A stretch of DNA of 64,000 bases from Lentzea sp. NBRC 105346 (GTDB lineage Bacteria; Actinomycetota; Actinomycetes; Mycobacteriales; Pseudonocardiaceae), in NCBI RefSeq assembly GCF_030269605.1, contig NZ_BSTQ01000011.1, forward strand, positions 1-64,000, given 5' to 3'. A program made the translations under genes and the position numbers. Below, one piece after another: positions 55,133 to 62,839 of the stretch (position 1 is its first letter; each line of letters starts with the position of its first letter). The notes under the pieces were generated by a model that was not told the origin of the DNA, made no database searches, and was given only the letters and a program-made list of their open reading frames with translations.

Positions 55133-55930
55133 ATGGAGCTGCCGCGTGCGTGGCAACGGCCTGATCCGTTGCGTGGACTCGACAGGATCCCGTGGGACGA
55201 GCTCTCCGACGGCCGGGGAAGCGCCGAGGGACTCGACGCGTTGCTGCGCGCCCTCGTCGCCCCCGAGTACGACGCACGGGAGCGCGCCCTCGCCGAGCTG
55301 ACCGGCAGACTCCTGACCGACGACACGGTGTCCGAGGCGAGCACCTACGCCGTCCCGTTCCTCGTCGAGCTCGGCGCCTCGTACAAGGTCGCGGCCCACG
55401 TGCGCGACCGCGTGATCTTCCTGCTCGCCGCGATGGCGTTGGCGGACAAGGGCTTCACCGAGGACGGCAAGCGGACCCGGCGGCGCTGGAACTCCGTCGG
55501 CCGCGAGCTGCCGCGCACCGCCCCGGACTGGATCACCCAGACGCGCCACGCCGTGGCGACGGGCGCACCGAGGATCTTCGAGGCGCTGGCCCAGGAGAAC
55601 GCCGCGTGCGTCGTCGCGCTCGTCTGCTCCGTGGCGGACAAGTGCCCCTCGTACGTCGACGGCCTCATGCAGGAGGCCGCCAACGAGTGCGACGACAACA
55701 TGCTGCGCGAGGCCGCCGAGGTCGCCCTGCACCTGCTGCGCAAGCAGGAGACACCGGATCTCCTGCTGCTGGGCATCGCGCAGGGGCACCCGAAGGTGCT
55801 GAAGGACTACGAGACCACGGCGCGGCCGGCGAACCAGCCGCACGAGGTGACGGTGGCCAAGATCGGCTACCGGTTCGCCCTCATCGCCGCGTACGGCGAC
55901 GACGAGGGCGAATCGTCGTTCACGCGATGA
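55133..55930 (+). CDS. Helical-repeat (HEAT-like) protein, unknown function
   Basis: A 265-residue all-helical protein with alternating hydrophobic helices (GLDALLRALVAPEYDARERAL, AVPFLVELGASYKVAAHVRD, MLREAAEVALHLLRKQETPD) as in HEAT-type scaffolds. No catalytic motif or signal peptide. It overlaps the convergent ATP-grasp gene by 11 bases and diverges from the methyltransferase. Confidence 0.68.
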   Translation: MELPRAWQRPDPLRGLDRIPWDELSDGRGSAEGLDALLRALVAPEYDARERALAELTGRLLTDDTVSEASTYAVPFLVELGASYKVAAHVRDRVIFLLAAMALADKGFTEDGKRTRRRWNSVGRELPRTAPDWITQTRHAVATGAPRIFEALAQENAACVVALVCSVADKCPSYVDGLMQEAANECDDNMLREAAEVALHLLRKQETPDLLLLGIAQGHPKVLKDYETTARPANQPHEVTVAKIGYRFALIAAYGDDEGESSFTR

Positions 55931-57347
55931 CGGCCTCGGCGGCCACGACCTCGACCTGCTGAACCTCTTCGACCGCGACGGCGGGCTCCAGCGGGCCGAG
56001 GCCCGTGCCCCACTCCTGGTCCGCCAGCGCGAACGCGGCGACGGTCAGCGGCACGACCGGCCGGCCGTGCTCCATCGTCTCGCGGTGCAGGTCGAGCTCC
56101 AGCCGTGCGCCGATGGGCGACGGGGCCAGCCGCAGCGTGGCGTGCGACGGCTCGTCGCCGTGCGCGAACCGGCACGACCAGCCGTTGAACACGACCTCGC
56201 GCTCGGTCTTCTCGGTCGGCTGGACCGCACGCACGTTCGCGCCCACGGAGCCGGCCCGCGTCGCGTCGGCGGCCTGCAGCAGCATCTCCTCGAACTGCAT
56301 CGACGAGATGCCGAGGTCCCACCCGGCGACCAGGGCGACCTGGACGAGCGCGAGCGGCAACGACGGCAGGGCGTCCTCGAAGCACGACATCGCGCCGCCG
56401 TAGCGGGTGTTGATCTCGGTGGGCAGGAAGCCGTCCTCGGTGGCGATGCCGTCGAGGGTGAACGTGCCGCGGTAGCCGACGGAGTCGCGCAGGTGCTCAC
56501 CGACGCGGCGGGCCAGGTTGCGCATCTGGTCGCGGATCCACAGGGGCGGGTCGTAGTAGGACGCGCAGCCCGCGTAGAGGAACTTGGCCTGGCCCTGACG
56601 GCGTGGCACGACCATCTCGATGGGGCGCAGCACGGCCGTGCCGTCCGGGAAGACGATGCCATGCACGCTCACCGGAATCCCTTCCAGGAACGGCATCACA
56701 CGTACCTGCTCGCACTTCGGCTGCAGCACGGTGAACGCGTCGAGCGCCTCGTCGCGGTTGCGGACGCGGCGCACGAAGTTCGCACCGCCGTTGATCGCCG
56801 GGCCGTCGCCGGACCACACGACGCCGGCGCCGCGGTCCATCAGCTCGCTGGCGCCCCACAGCGCCTCGAAGTCGAGGTCGAAGACCATCGCGTCCGCACG
56901 CGGCGCGGACAGCTCGTCCCACAGCGCGTCGATCGTGGTCTTGTTCTCCAGCTCGACCCACTCGCGCTTGCGTGCGTTGAGGACCGGCCGGCCCATGAAC
57001 CTCGGGATCTCGTTGTACGGCGTGCTGATCACGACGGCTTCGCGGTTCGCGTCGAAGTCCCGCATGATCGCGCGCACGTTCGCGCCCGGCTTGGTCAGCA
57101 GCTTGCCCAGCCGGCGCTGCTCGACGGCGACGAAGCCGCCCTTGATGCCCAGCGACACCCAGCGGGCGATCTCGGAGTCATGCAGCGGCGCATGATCGTC
57201 GGTATCGAGCACGAGCGTATGGCGGGCGCCGAGCGCATGGAGTTCCTGCGCCCGCTTGGCCAAACGCGTGCCGCCGGCCAGCACGACCAGCCGATCACCG
57301 AACAACCTGCCGAGGCGCTCGTTGAGCGCTGCCAGAACATGAGTCAT
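55920..57347 (-). CDS. ATP-grasp ligase
   Basis: A 475-residue ATP-grasp enzyme. The N-terminal Rossmann-like part (about 15-110) is followed by an ATP-binding lobe (QVRVMPFLEGIPVSVHG) and the metal/ATP motif FLPTEINTRYGGAMS (about 320). Such enzymes ligate carboxylates to amines or thiols. No carrier protein, peptide precursor or partner enzyme lies beside it. It ends with a run of acidic Val/Glu residues. Substrate unknown. Confidence 0.8.
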   Translation of the reverse strand: MTHVLAALNERLGRLFGDRLVVLAGGTRLAKRAQELHALGARHTLVLDTDDHAPLHDSEIARWVSLGIKGGFVAVEQRRLGKLLTKPGANVRAIMRDFDANREAVVISTPYNEIPRFMGRPVLNARKREWVELENKTTIDALWDELSAPRADAMVFDLDFEALWGASELMDRGAGVVWSGDGPAINGGANFVRRVRNRDEALDAFTVLQPKCEQVRVMPFLEGIPVSVHGIVFPDGTAVLRPIEMVVPRRQGQAKFLYAGCASYYDPPLWIRDQMRNLARRVGEHLRDSVGYRGTFTLDGIATEDGFLPTEINTRYGGAMSCFEDALPSLPLALVQVALVAGWDLGISSMQFEEMLLQAADATRAGSVGANVRAVQPTEKTEREVVFNGWSCRFAHGDEPSHATLRLAPSPIGARLELDLHRETMEHGRPVVPLTVAAFALADQEWGTGLGPLEPAVAVEEVQQVEVVAAEAVIA

Positions 57348-57505
57348 CGCCGAGAACCCGCTTTGTGAGAAGCGATGGAGGAGACCGGCGAGCGCCGGGT
57401 GACGCGTAGCGTAGATGCACCCGGTATGTGTGGCGAAGCACGGTCCGGCAACAGCCGGATGAAGGTTGCCGTCCGGTCACGATCATGGGCCGGACGTGAA
57501 GTGGA

Positions 57506-57724
57506 TCAGGCGCGCGCGGCGTCCCTCAGGACCTGATCGACACCGTTCAGGTACGAGCGGAACGACGAGACCGGCAGCTGGGTCACCTCGGCCGCGGGCA
57601 TGGGAGCCGCGCCGACGATGTCGGCGACGTGACGGAGGAACTCCTGCCGCTTGTACTCGTGCACAGCGTGGTCGTGCAGGAGGCCTGCGATGCTCGTGTG
57701 CACAGCGCGATGGGGGTAACTCAC
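57506..57724 (-). CDS. Small helical protein of unknown function
   Basis: A 72-residue protein starting GTG at 57724 (MSYPHRAVHTSIAGLLHDHA). The minus strand shows GATAAC followed by six bases and this GTG, suggesting a leaderless start. It has His-rich and Arg-rich helices (HDHAVHEYKRQEFLRHVADI) and ends QVLRDAARA. A longer frame from 57844 overlaps the divergent epimerase gene and is rejected. No known family. It is upstream of the ATP-grasp gene across 158 bases. Confidence 0.55.
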   Translation of the reverse strand: MSYPHRAVHTSIAGLLHDHAVHEYKRQEFLRHVADIVGAAPMPAAEVTQLPVSSFRSYLNGVDQVLRDAARA

Positions 57725-57769
57725 TCGTGTGTTATCGGCGTAGTTCCCGTCGACCTTTAGGGTCAATTC

Positions 57770-58615
57770 ATGCGAGTTCTCGTGACGGGCGCCACGGGGT
57801 ACCTCGGCCGAGCCGTGGTCCCTGAGCTGCGGTTTTCCGGTCACGACGTGATCTGTCCTGGTCAGCGGCTACACGAACCGTTCGACGCGACCGGCGTCGA
57901 CGCCGTCGTCCACCTGGCCGCGCTGGGCAACGTGCGGGAGTCGTTCGAACAGCCGCTGCGGTACTACGACGTCAACGTCGCGGGCACGCTGAACCTGCTC
58001 TCGCACCTCGACGGCCAGCGGTTCGTGCTGGCCTCGACGGCGGCCGTCTACGGCGCCCCCGCAGCTCAGCCCATCTCCGAGTCCGCACCCCGCGCCCCGC
58101 TGTCGCCCTACGCCGCCTCCAAGGCGGCGGCCGAGGACCTGGTCACTTGGACCGCGTCGTCGGGACGCATCGGCGGCGCCGTGCTGAGGATCTTCAACGC
58201 GGCCGGCGGCGACGACACCAACACCGATCGGGTGATCACTCGGGCGGTGGGTTCGGTGCTTGGCCGGGTGGCCGATTTCCCGGTGTACGGCGACGGAAGC
58301 GCCGTCCGGGACTTCGTGCACGTGCGCGACATCGCGCGGGCCGTCGTCGTGACGTTGGAGCACAGCGAGGCCGGATCGTCGGCCGTCTACAACGTCGGCG
58401 CGTGCCCGGCGTCGGTGCGGGACGTCCTCTCGGCGGTCGAGCGGGTCACCGGGCGGGTGGTCGACGTGACGTGGCGGCCCGCGCATCCCGGTGAGGCGCC
58501 GGAGGTGCGTGCCGACACGTCCCGGTTGCGTGCGTTGGGGTGGCGGCCGGAGCACTCGTCGCTGGACCGGTTCGTCAGCGACGCTTGGGGACCGGGACCC
58601 GGTCGAGGTCGTTAG
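57770..58615 (+). CDS. NAD-dependent epimerase/dehydratase (GalE-like)
   Basis: A 281-residue short-chain dehydrogenase/extended family protein. [13 protein letters not shown] (5-17) is the NAD loop and YAASK carries the catalytic Tyr and Lys, with [11 protein letters not shown] and [11 protein letters not shown] conserved. It is shorter than standard GalE (about 330), so the exact sugar nucleotide is uncertain. It overlaps the convergent RNase Z gene by 41 bases. Confidence 0.85.
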   Translation: MRVLVTGATGYLGRAVVPELRFSGHDVICPGQRLHEPFDATGVDAVVHLAALGNVRESFEQPLRYYDVNVAGTLNLLSHLDGQRFVLASTAAVYGAPAAQPISESAPRAPLSPYAASKAAAEDLVTWTASSGRIGGAVLRIFNAAGGDDTNTDRVITRAVGSVLGRVADFPVYGDGSAVRDFVHVRDIARAVVVTLEHSEAGSSAVYNVGACPASVRDVLSAVERVTGRVVDVTWRPAHPGEAPEVRADTSRLRALGWRPEHSSLDRFVSDAWGPGPGRGR

Positions 58616-59477
58616 CCACCACGATGTCGCCGTCGAACACGCCTCTGGCCTCGTCGTAGAACTCGCGCGGATTGTCGTAGCGCTGCGAGAAGTGGGTCAG
58701 CACGAGCGTGCGCACGCCGCTCTCCTGCGCGGCGCGGGCGGCCTGCCGGGCCGTGAGATGACCGTGGTCGCCCGCGAGCTGCACGTCCCGGTGCAGGTAG
58801 GTCGACTCGATCACCAGCAGGTCGGCGTGGTCGGCGAGCTCGTAGACGCCGTCGCACATCCGCGTGTCCATGACGAACGCGAACTTCTGGCCGTACCTCG
58901 GTTCGCTCACCTCTTCGAGCGTCACGCCGTCGAGCACGCCTTCCCTCTGCAGGGTGGCGACGCGCGGTCCGCTGATGCCGTGCTCGGCGAGTTTGGCCGG
59001 CAGGATGCGGCGCCCGTCGGGTTCGACGAGCCGGTAGCCGAAGCTCTCCAGGCCGTGGTCCAGCCGGTGCGCCTCGAGCGTGCCGAACCTGCCGGACGCG
59101 ATCACGCCGTTCCCGTCGACGGGCTCCTCCTTGATGTCGACGGCGTCGTAGAAGGCGCTGGCGTAGCGGAGCCGTTCGAAGAAGTGGCTGCCGGAGCGGG
59201 GAAAGTGCGCGTGCACGGTGTGCTGGACCTTGTCGAGCGACAGCCGTTGCACGATGCCCGGCACGCCCAGGCAGTGGTCGCCGTGGAAGTGCGTGATGCA
59301 CAGGCGCGTGATGTCGCTCGCGGCGGCGCCGGAGCGCAGGAGCTGGCGCTGCGTGCCGTCGCCGGGGTCGAACAGGAAGCCCTCGCCGTCCCACCGCAGC
59401 AGATAGCCGTTGTGGTTGCGGCTGCGCGTCGGCACCTGGCTGGAGGTCCCGAGGACGATCAGTTCCCGGACGGTCAC
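58575..59477 (-). CDS. rnz: Ribonuclease Z
   Basis: A 300-residue tRNA 3'-processing metallo-beta-lactamase. HFHGDH (63-68) is the zinc-binding motif, [26 protein letters not shown] holds the further metal ligands, and LTHFSQRY near the C-terminus is typical. It matures the CCA-less tRNA 3' ends, as required by the four tRNA genes in this window, none of which encodes CCA. Confidence 0.94.
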   Translation of the reverse strand: MTVRELIVLGTSSQVPTRSRNHNGYLLRWDGEGFLFDPGDGTQRQLLRSGAAASDITRLCITHFHGDHCLGVPGIVQRLSLDKVQHTVHAHFPRSGSHFFERLRYASAFYDAVDIKEEPVDGNGVIASGRFGTLEAHRLDHGLESFGYRLVEPDGRRILPAKLAEHGISGPRVATLQREGVLDGVTLEEVSEPRYGQKFAFVMDTRMCDGVYELADHADLLVIESTYLHRDVQLAGDHGHLTARQAARAAQESGVRTLVLTHFSQRYDNPREFYDEARGVFDGDIVVANDLDRVPVPKRR

Positions 59478-59500
59478 ATCCGAACGTTAACGTCTGTCCC

Positions 59501-60310
59501 ATGCAGAGCGTGCGCGTGGCGGAGTCGTGGCCGGTGGACAACGTGGCGGTGGCCGTCGTGGCCGCGTCCGGTTCGGTGCTGGGGTCCTTCGGCGACCAGT
59601 CGCGCGTGTTCCCGCTGGCGTCGGTGACCAAGCTGCTGACCGCGTACGCCGTGCTGGTCGCGGTCGAGGAGGGCGCGGTCGAGTGGGACGACCCGGCCGG
59701 GCCCGCCACGCTGCGGCACCTGATCTCGCACACCTCCGGGCTCGCGTTCGATTCTTTTGCCGTGCAGGCGCCGCCCGGTACGCGCCGGATCTACTCCAAC
59801 GCGGGTTTCGAGGCGATGGCGTCGCACGTCGAGCAGGCCTGCGACATCAAGTTCGCGTCGTACGTCGAGGAAGCCGTCTTCGCGCCGTTGGGCATGACGT
59901 CCACGCGCCTGGCCGGCAGCCCGGCCGCGGGCGCCGAGTCCTGCGTTTCGGACCTGGTCCGGTTCGCCGGCGAACTGCAGGCGCCGCGGCTGGTGTCGGC
60001 CGCGCTGGTCTCCGAGGCGACCTCCGTGGTCTTCCCGGGCCTGTCCGGGGTGCTGCCGGGCTACGGGCACCAGCGGCCGAACGACTGGGGCCTCGGGTTC
60101 GAGATCCGTGCGGAGAAGTCGCCGCACTGGACCGGGCTGCGCAACTCGCCGCGCACGTTCGGTCACTTCGGCCAGACGGGCACTTTCCTCTGGGTGGATC
60201 CGGCTGCTGAGGTGGCTTGTGTCGCGTTGACCGACCGGGCCTTCGGGCCGTGGGCGATCGAGGCGTGGACGCCCTTCTCCGACGCAGTGCTGGGGGAACT
60301 CGATGCGTGA
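59501..60310 (+). CDS. Beta-lactamase-like serine hydrolase
   Basis: A 269-residue beta-lactamase/PBP-fold enzyme. SVTK (41-44) gives the serine nucleophile and lysine, YSN (in RRIYSNAGFE) the second motif, and HFGQTGTFLW the KTG-like third. No signal peptide is seen, so it is probably cytoplasmic or not exported by Sec. It may be an esterase or peptidase rather than a beta-lactamase. It overlaps the next gene by 8 bases (translational coupling). Confidence 0.85.
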   Translation: MQSVRVAESWPVDNVAVAVVAASGSVLGSFGDQSRVFPLASVTKLLTAYAVLVAVEEGAVEWDDPAGPATLRHLISHTSGLAFDSFAVQAPPGTRRIYSNAGFEAMASHVEQACDIKFASYVEEAVFAPLGMTSTRLAGSPAAGAESCVSDLVRFAGELQAPRLVSAALVSEATSVVFPGLSGVLPGYGHQRPNDWGLGFEIRAEKSPHWTGLRNSPRTFGHFGQTGTFLWVDPAAEVACVALTDRAFGPWAIEAWTPFSDAVLGELDA

Positions 60311-61004
60311 GGCTTCTTTTGCGGACCTATTGATCAACTACGGGCACTTCACGTCGATGCAGGTGCGTGGCGGCCGGGTTCAGGGGCTGGCGCTACACCT
60401 CGCGCGGCTCGCTTCAGCCACCGAGGAGCTCTACGGCGTCTCCCTGCCCGACGTGCGTCCTTACGTGTTGCGCGCGCTCGGTTCCACGGCCGACGCGACG
60501 GTGCGGGTGACGATCGCGGGAGTCACACCGTCGATCCTGGTGACGCTTCGTCCCCCGCGTGACCCACGCGGCCCGCGCCGCCTGATGAGCGTCCAGCACG
60601 CGCGGCCGTTCGCACACATCAAGCACGTCGGGATGTTCGCGCAGATCCACTTCGGCAAGCTCGCGGAACAGGCCGGCTTCGACGACGCGCTGCTGGTCGC
60701 GCCGTCGGGTGCGGTGACCGAGACGACGATCGCCAACGTCGGGTTCTTCGACGGCGATTTCGTGGTGTGGCCGTCGGCGCCGCAGTTGAACGGCACGACG
60801 ATGCAACTCCTGGAGCCTTTGGTGCCGTCGCGACGCGAAGTCGTGTCGTTGAGCGACATCGGCCGGTTCTCCGGGGCGTTCGTGACGAATTCCTCGGGCG
60901 TGTCACCGGTGACGGCGATCGATTCGCATTCGTTCGAGGCCGACGAACGCCGGATGAAGGAACTGACCGAGGCCTACGATTCCGTTCCCTGGGATCCGAT
61001 TTAG
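60303..61004 (+). CDS. Class IV aminotransferase-like protein
   Basis: A 233-residue PLP fold-IV protein related to branched-chain aminotransferase/ADC lyase. It has ARPFAHIKHVGMF (the likely catalytic lysine region) and SGAVTETTIANVGFFDGD (PLP site). It is shorter than typical BCATs (about 300). The ATG overlaps the preceding hydrolase gene by 8 bases, suggesting a shared pathway. Amine donor and acceptor unknown. Confidence 0.82.
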   Translation: MREASFADLLINYGHFTSMQVRGGRVQGLALHLARLASATEELYGVSLPDVRPYVLRALGSTADATVRVTIAGVTPSILVTLRPPRDPRGPRRLMSVQHARPFAHIKHVGMFAQIHFGKLAEQAGFDDALLVAPSGAVTETTIANVGFFDGDFVVWPSAPQLNGTTMQLLEPLVPSRREVVSLSDIGRFSGAFVTNSSGVSPVTAIDSHSFEADERRMKELTEAYDSVPWDPI

Positions 61005-61339
61005 TCGCGTTCCGCCAGCTGTATGGCGAGATGCCGCAGAACTTCCTTCACATCGGCGTCCGGACAGTCGTTCTCGTACGCCTGCACGACGCCGCGGAAC
61101 GCGAACATGAAGCCGGCCGTGAACCAGGCGAACTGCGACAACACCTGGTCGAGCGCCTGCTTCACCACCGCCTCGGTCTCCGGCGACGGCGGCTTCTCGA
61201 GTTCGACGTCGTAGCTGAACACGCCCTGCTGCAGAACCTTGAGCGCGGTGCGCAGGTCGTCGCTCGCCTCGGTGGCCTCGTAGTCGTACGTGAGCATCAG
61301 CACCCCGAGCGCCCGCTGCATGATCTCCACCTTGTCCAC
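61001..61339 (-). CDS. Small protein of unknown function
   Basis: A 112-residue protein starting GTG at 61339 (MDKVEIMQRALGVLMLTY). It is all-helical with KQALDQVLSQFAWFTAGFMFAF. A longer frame runs upstream to 61414 but looks non-coding. The 3' end overlaps the aminotransferase-like gene by 4 bases. No recognisable domain. Confidence 0.62.
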   Translation of the reverse strand: MDKVEIMQRALGVLMLTYDYEATEASDDLRTALKVLQQGVFSYDVELEKPPSPETEAVVKQALDQVLSQFAWFTAGFMFAFRGVVQAYENDCPDADVKEVLRHLAIQLAERD

Positions 61340-61429
61340 AGGTCGATCTTCGCGGTTGCGGCGCGCAGAGGCCAAGGGACGTGACCGCTGAGCCCCCGAA
61401 GTGCCCGCGGTCACCCCCGTACGATTGGT

Positions 61430-61470
61430 GAGGTGGGCCCGCGTGTGTGTCCGACACGCGGGCCCACCTC
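61430..61470. terminator. 17-bp stem terminator
   Basis: Arms 61430-61446 and 61454-61470 pair completely (GAGGTGGGCCCGCGTGT with its reverse complement) with a 7-base loop. It lies 10 bases beyond the small secreted-protein stop at 61481. Confidence 0.8.
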
Positions 61471-61480
61471 TCGCAGAAAA

Positions 61481-61732
61481 TCAGCCGAGGTTCAGCGCGG
61501 AGCCGTAGTCGCCGTAAGTACCCATGTCGAGGTACTTGCCCGCGTCGGTGGCGGTCATCGGGTCGCACAGCTCGGTCGCGTCGCCGTACGTACCGAGGTC
61601 GCACAGCGCCGCCACGTCCCCGTTCGCACCGGGAACGGCCGGCATGTCGACGGGCGCGGCGAACGCGGGAACCGCGCCGGCGAGGGTGGCGGCCGCACCG
61701 GCCAGGACAGCAGCAAATGCCTTGCGCTTCAT
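61481..61732 (-). CDS. Small secreted protein
   Basis: An 83-residue exported protein with signal MKRKAFAAVLAGAAATLAGAVPAFA and a mature acidic, Gly/Asp-rich part with two cysteines and LCDLGTYGD, LCDPM and TYGDYGSALN repeats. No known domain. ATG 61732 is preferred; an upstream in-frame ATG adds eight residues. It precedes a strong hairpin terminator. Confidence 0.68.
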   Translation of the reverse strand: MKRKAFAAVLAGAAATLAGAVPAFAAPVDMPAVPGANGDVAALCDLGTYGDATELCDPMTATDAGKYLDMGTYGDYGSALNLG

Positions 61733-62083
61733 TAGATAACACTCCGCATAAATCATCGAAATCGCACAGTCGTCGACTGCGCGAGAAGAAAGACAGGCTT
61801 TGCCTCAATTTCCGAGGCGTTGTCGAGAATTCGACGCCGCGAAGATTACTGATCACCCAAATGGACGTCAAGCTACCGGAGCAACCGCTAACCCGAGAGC
61901 CTTAGTTTCGCGATCGAGTAGTCACCGCTTGACCTGGCACTTATCGCTCGGCCGGAAATCTTTAGATCACACAATGGGGTGGCCTATCGGGATGGGAACA
62001 CGAACCGTAGTCGTCGAATCTTCATTTATCTCAAATGGTTCGAGCATGCACGAAAGCGCATTGATTGCTACGCAAACGAAAAA
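61733..62083. other. Gene-free, lower-GC region
   Basis: No convincing protein or RNA gene. It holds the promoter side of the secreted-protein gene at 61481 and a GATCGAGTAGTCACC word (about 61914-61928) resembling the motif at 53174 and 53849. Local A/T content is high between 61930 and 62080. Confidence 0.6.
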
Positions 62084-62110
62084 GGGGGCGACGTCCCCCA
62101 CGCCGCCCCC
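62084..62110 (-). terminator. Terminator of a small minus-strand gene
   Basis: GGGGGCG pairs with CGCCCCC and on the minus strand is followed by TTTTTCG, a classic intrinsic terminator. No other minus-strand gene is nearby, so a short transcript must end here, supporting the small gene at 62161-62292. Confidence 0.8.
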
Positions 62111-62160
62111 CTGGTGATGCGCCCCTCAGGCTGGCGCACCGCTCCACTCGCTCGCAAACA

Positions 62161-62292
62161 TCACAAACCCCCTGCCACCCGGTCAACCTCACCCTCAACC
62201 ACATGTCTATCAGGAGCTTCGTTGTCAGGCTTCGGCGTTTCGCACTGAACAAACAACGCTGTACAACCGCAAAGGAAGGTCGCAACAAGCAC
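62161..62292 (-). CDS. Small lipoprotein-like or membrane peptide
   Basis: A 43-codon frame from GTG 62292: MLVATFLCGCTALFVQCETP then KPDNEAPDRHVVEGEVDRVAGGL. It has a hydrophobic N-terminus with Cys8 and Cys10 in a possible lipobox and an acidic polar tail. It sits 51 bases upstream of a strong minus-strand terminator. Not previously named as far as I can tell. Coding status is inferred from composition and the terminator, with no clear ribosome site. Confidence 0.45.
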   Translation of the reverse strand: MLVATFLCGCTALFVQCETPKPDNEAPDRHVVEGEVDRVAGGL

Positions 62293-62465
62293 GGTCGACA
62301 GGTCGAGCCCACGCAGCGCTCAGCCGTAACGGACCGGCTGCGCTAAGTGATCGGTCATCGGTCAGCGGACCTGTACACGTCTGCAATGCCGAAGGCGAGC
62401 CGGCCGGGGGTCCGGGGGCGGAGCCCCGGCTGGGGTGTGGGGGCTTGGCCCCCACAAAACACAAC

Positions 62466-62506
62466 GAGAGAGCCCTGTTCGCGCATTTCGCGAACAGGGC
62501 TCTCTC
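62466..62506 (-). terminator. 18-bp stem terminator after tRNA-Arg
   Basis: GAGAGAGCCCTGTTCGCG pairs perfectly with CGCGAACAGGGCTCTCTC around a 5-base loop, 11 bases beyond the tRNA-Arg 3' end. On the minus strand it runs into GTTGTGTTTTG. Confidence 0.88.
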
Positions 62507-62516
62507 AGCGATCGAG

Positions 62517-62589
62517 CGCGCTCGGCAGGATTCGAACCTGCAACCTTCTGATCCGTAGTCAGATGCTCTATCCGTTGAGCTACGAGCGC
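62517..62589 (-). tRNA. tRNA-Arg (anticodon ACG)
   Basis: On the minus strand the arms GCGCTCG/CGAGCGC pair. The anticodon loop CTACGGA gives ACG, with GGTTCGAATCC as the T arm. A34 is the substrate of TadA (41729). Confidence 0.95.
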
Positions 62590-62628
62590 ATACTTTTCAA
62601 TTGTAACCGAACCGGAGTTCGGGTCTAG

Positions 62629-62718
62629 CGGAGGCTCCGGGATTTGAACCCGGGATGGGGGGTTACCCCAAACCGCATTAGCAGTGCGGCGCCATAGACC
62701 AGACTAGGCGAAGCCTCC
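62629..62718 (-). tRNA. tRNA-Ser (anticodon GCT)
   Basis: Arms GGAGGCT/AGCCTCC pair. The anticodon loop CTGCTAA in CCGCA...TGCGG gives GCT. Long variable arm, class II. Confidence 0.95.
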
Positions 62719-62774
62719 CGGGGCCCTCGGCCACGACGCATAGATTACACAGGTCCTCAACCGATAAGCAAAAC

Positions 62775-62811
62775 GCCCCCCTCGCAGCGCTGTTCGCGCT
62801 GCTCAGGGGGC
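62775..62811 (-). terminator. Terminator after the acyl-CoA ligase gene
   Basis: GCCCCC/GGGGGC outer and GCAGCGC/GCGCTGC inner stems with a 5-base loop. On the minus strand it is followed by GTTTTGC, 29 bases beyond the ligase stop. Confidence 0.82.
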
Positions 62812-62839
62812 TGTCGATCAACGATCGATCAACGAACGA

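Noticed and set aside
55920..57724. Graspetide cluster (ATP-grasp plus 72-residue precursor)
   Set aside because: The short protein lacks the repeated Thr/Ser-Glu core motifs and a leader-core layout, and no acetyltransferase or protease accompanies it.
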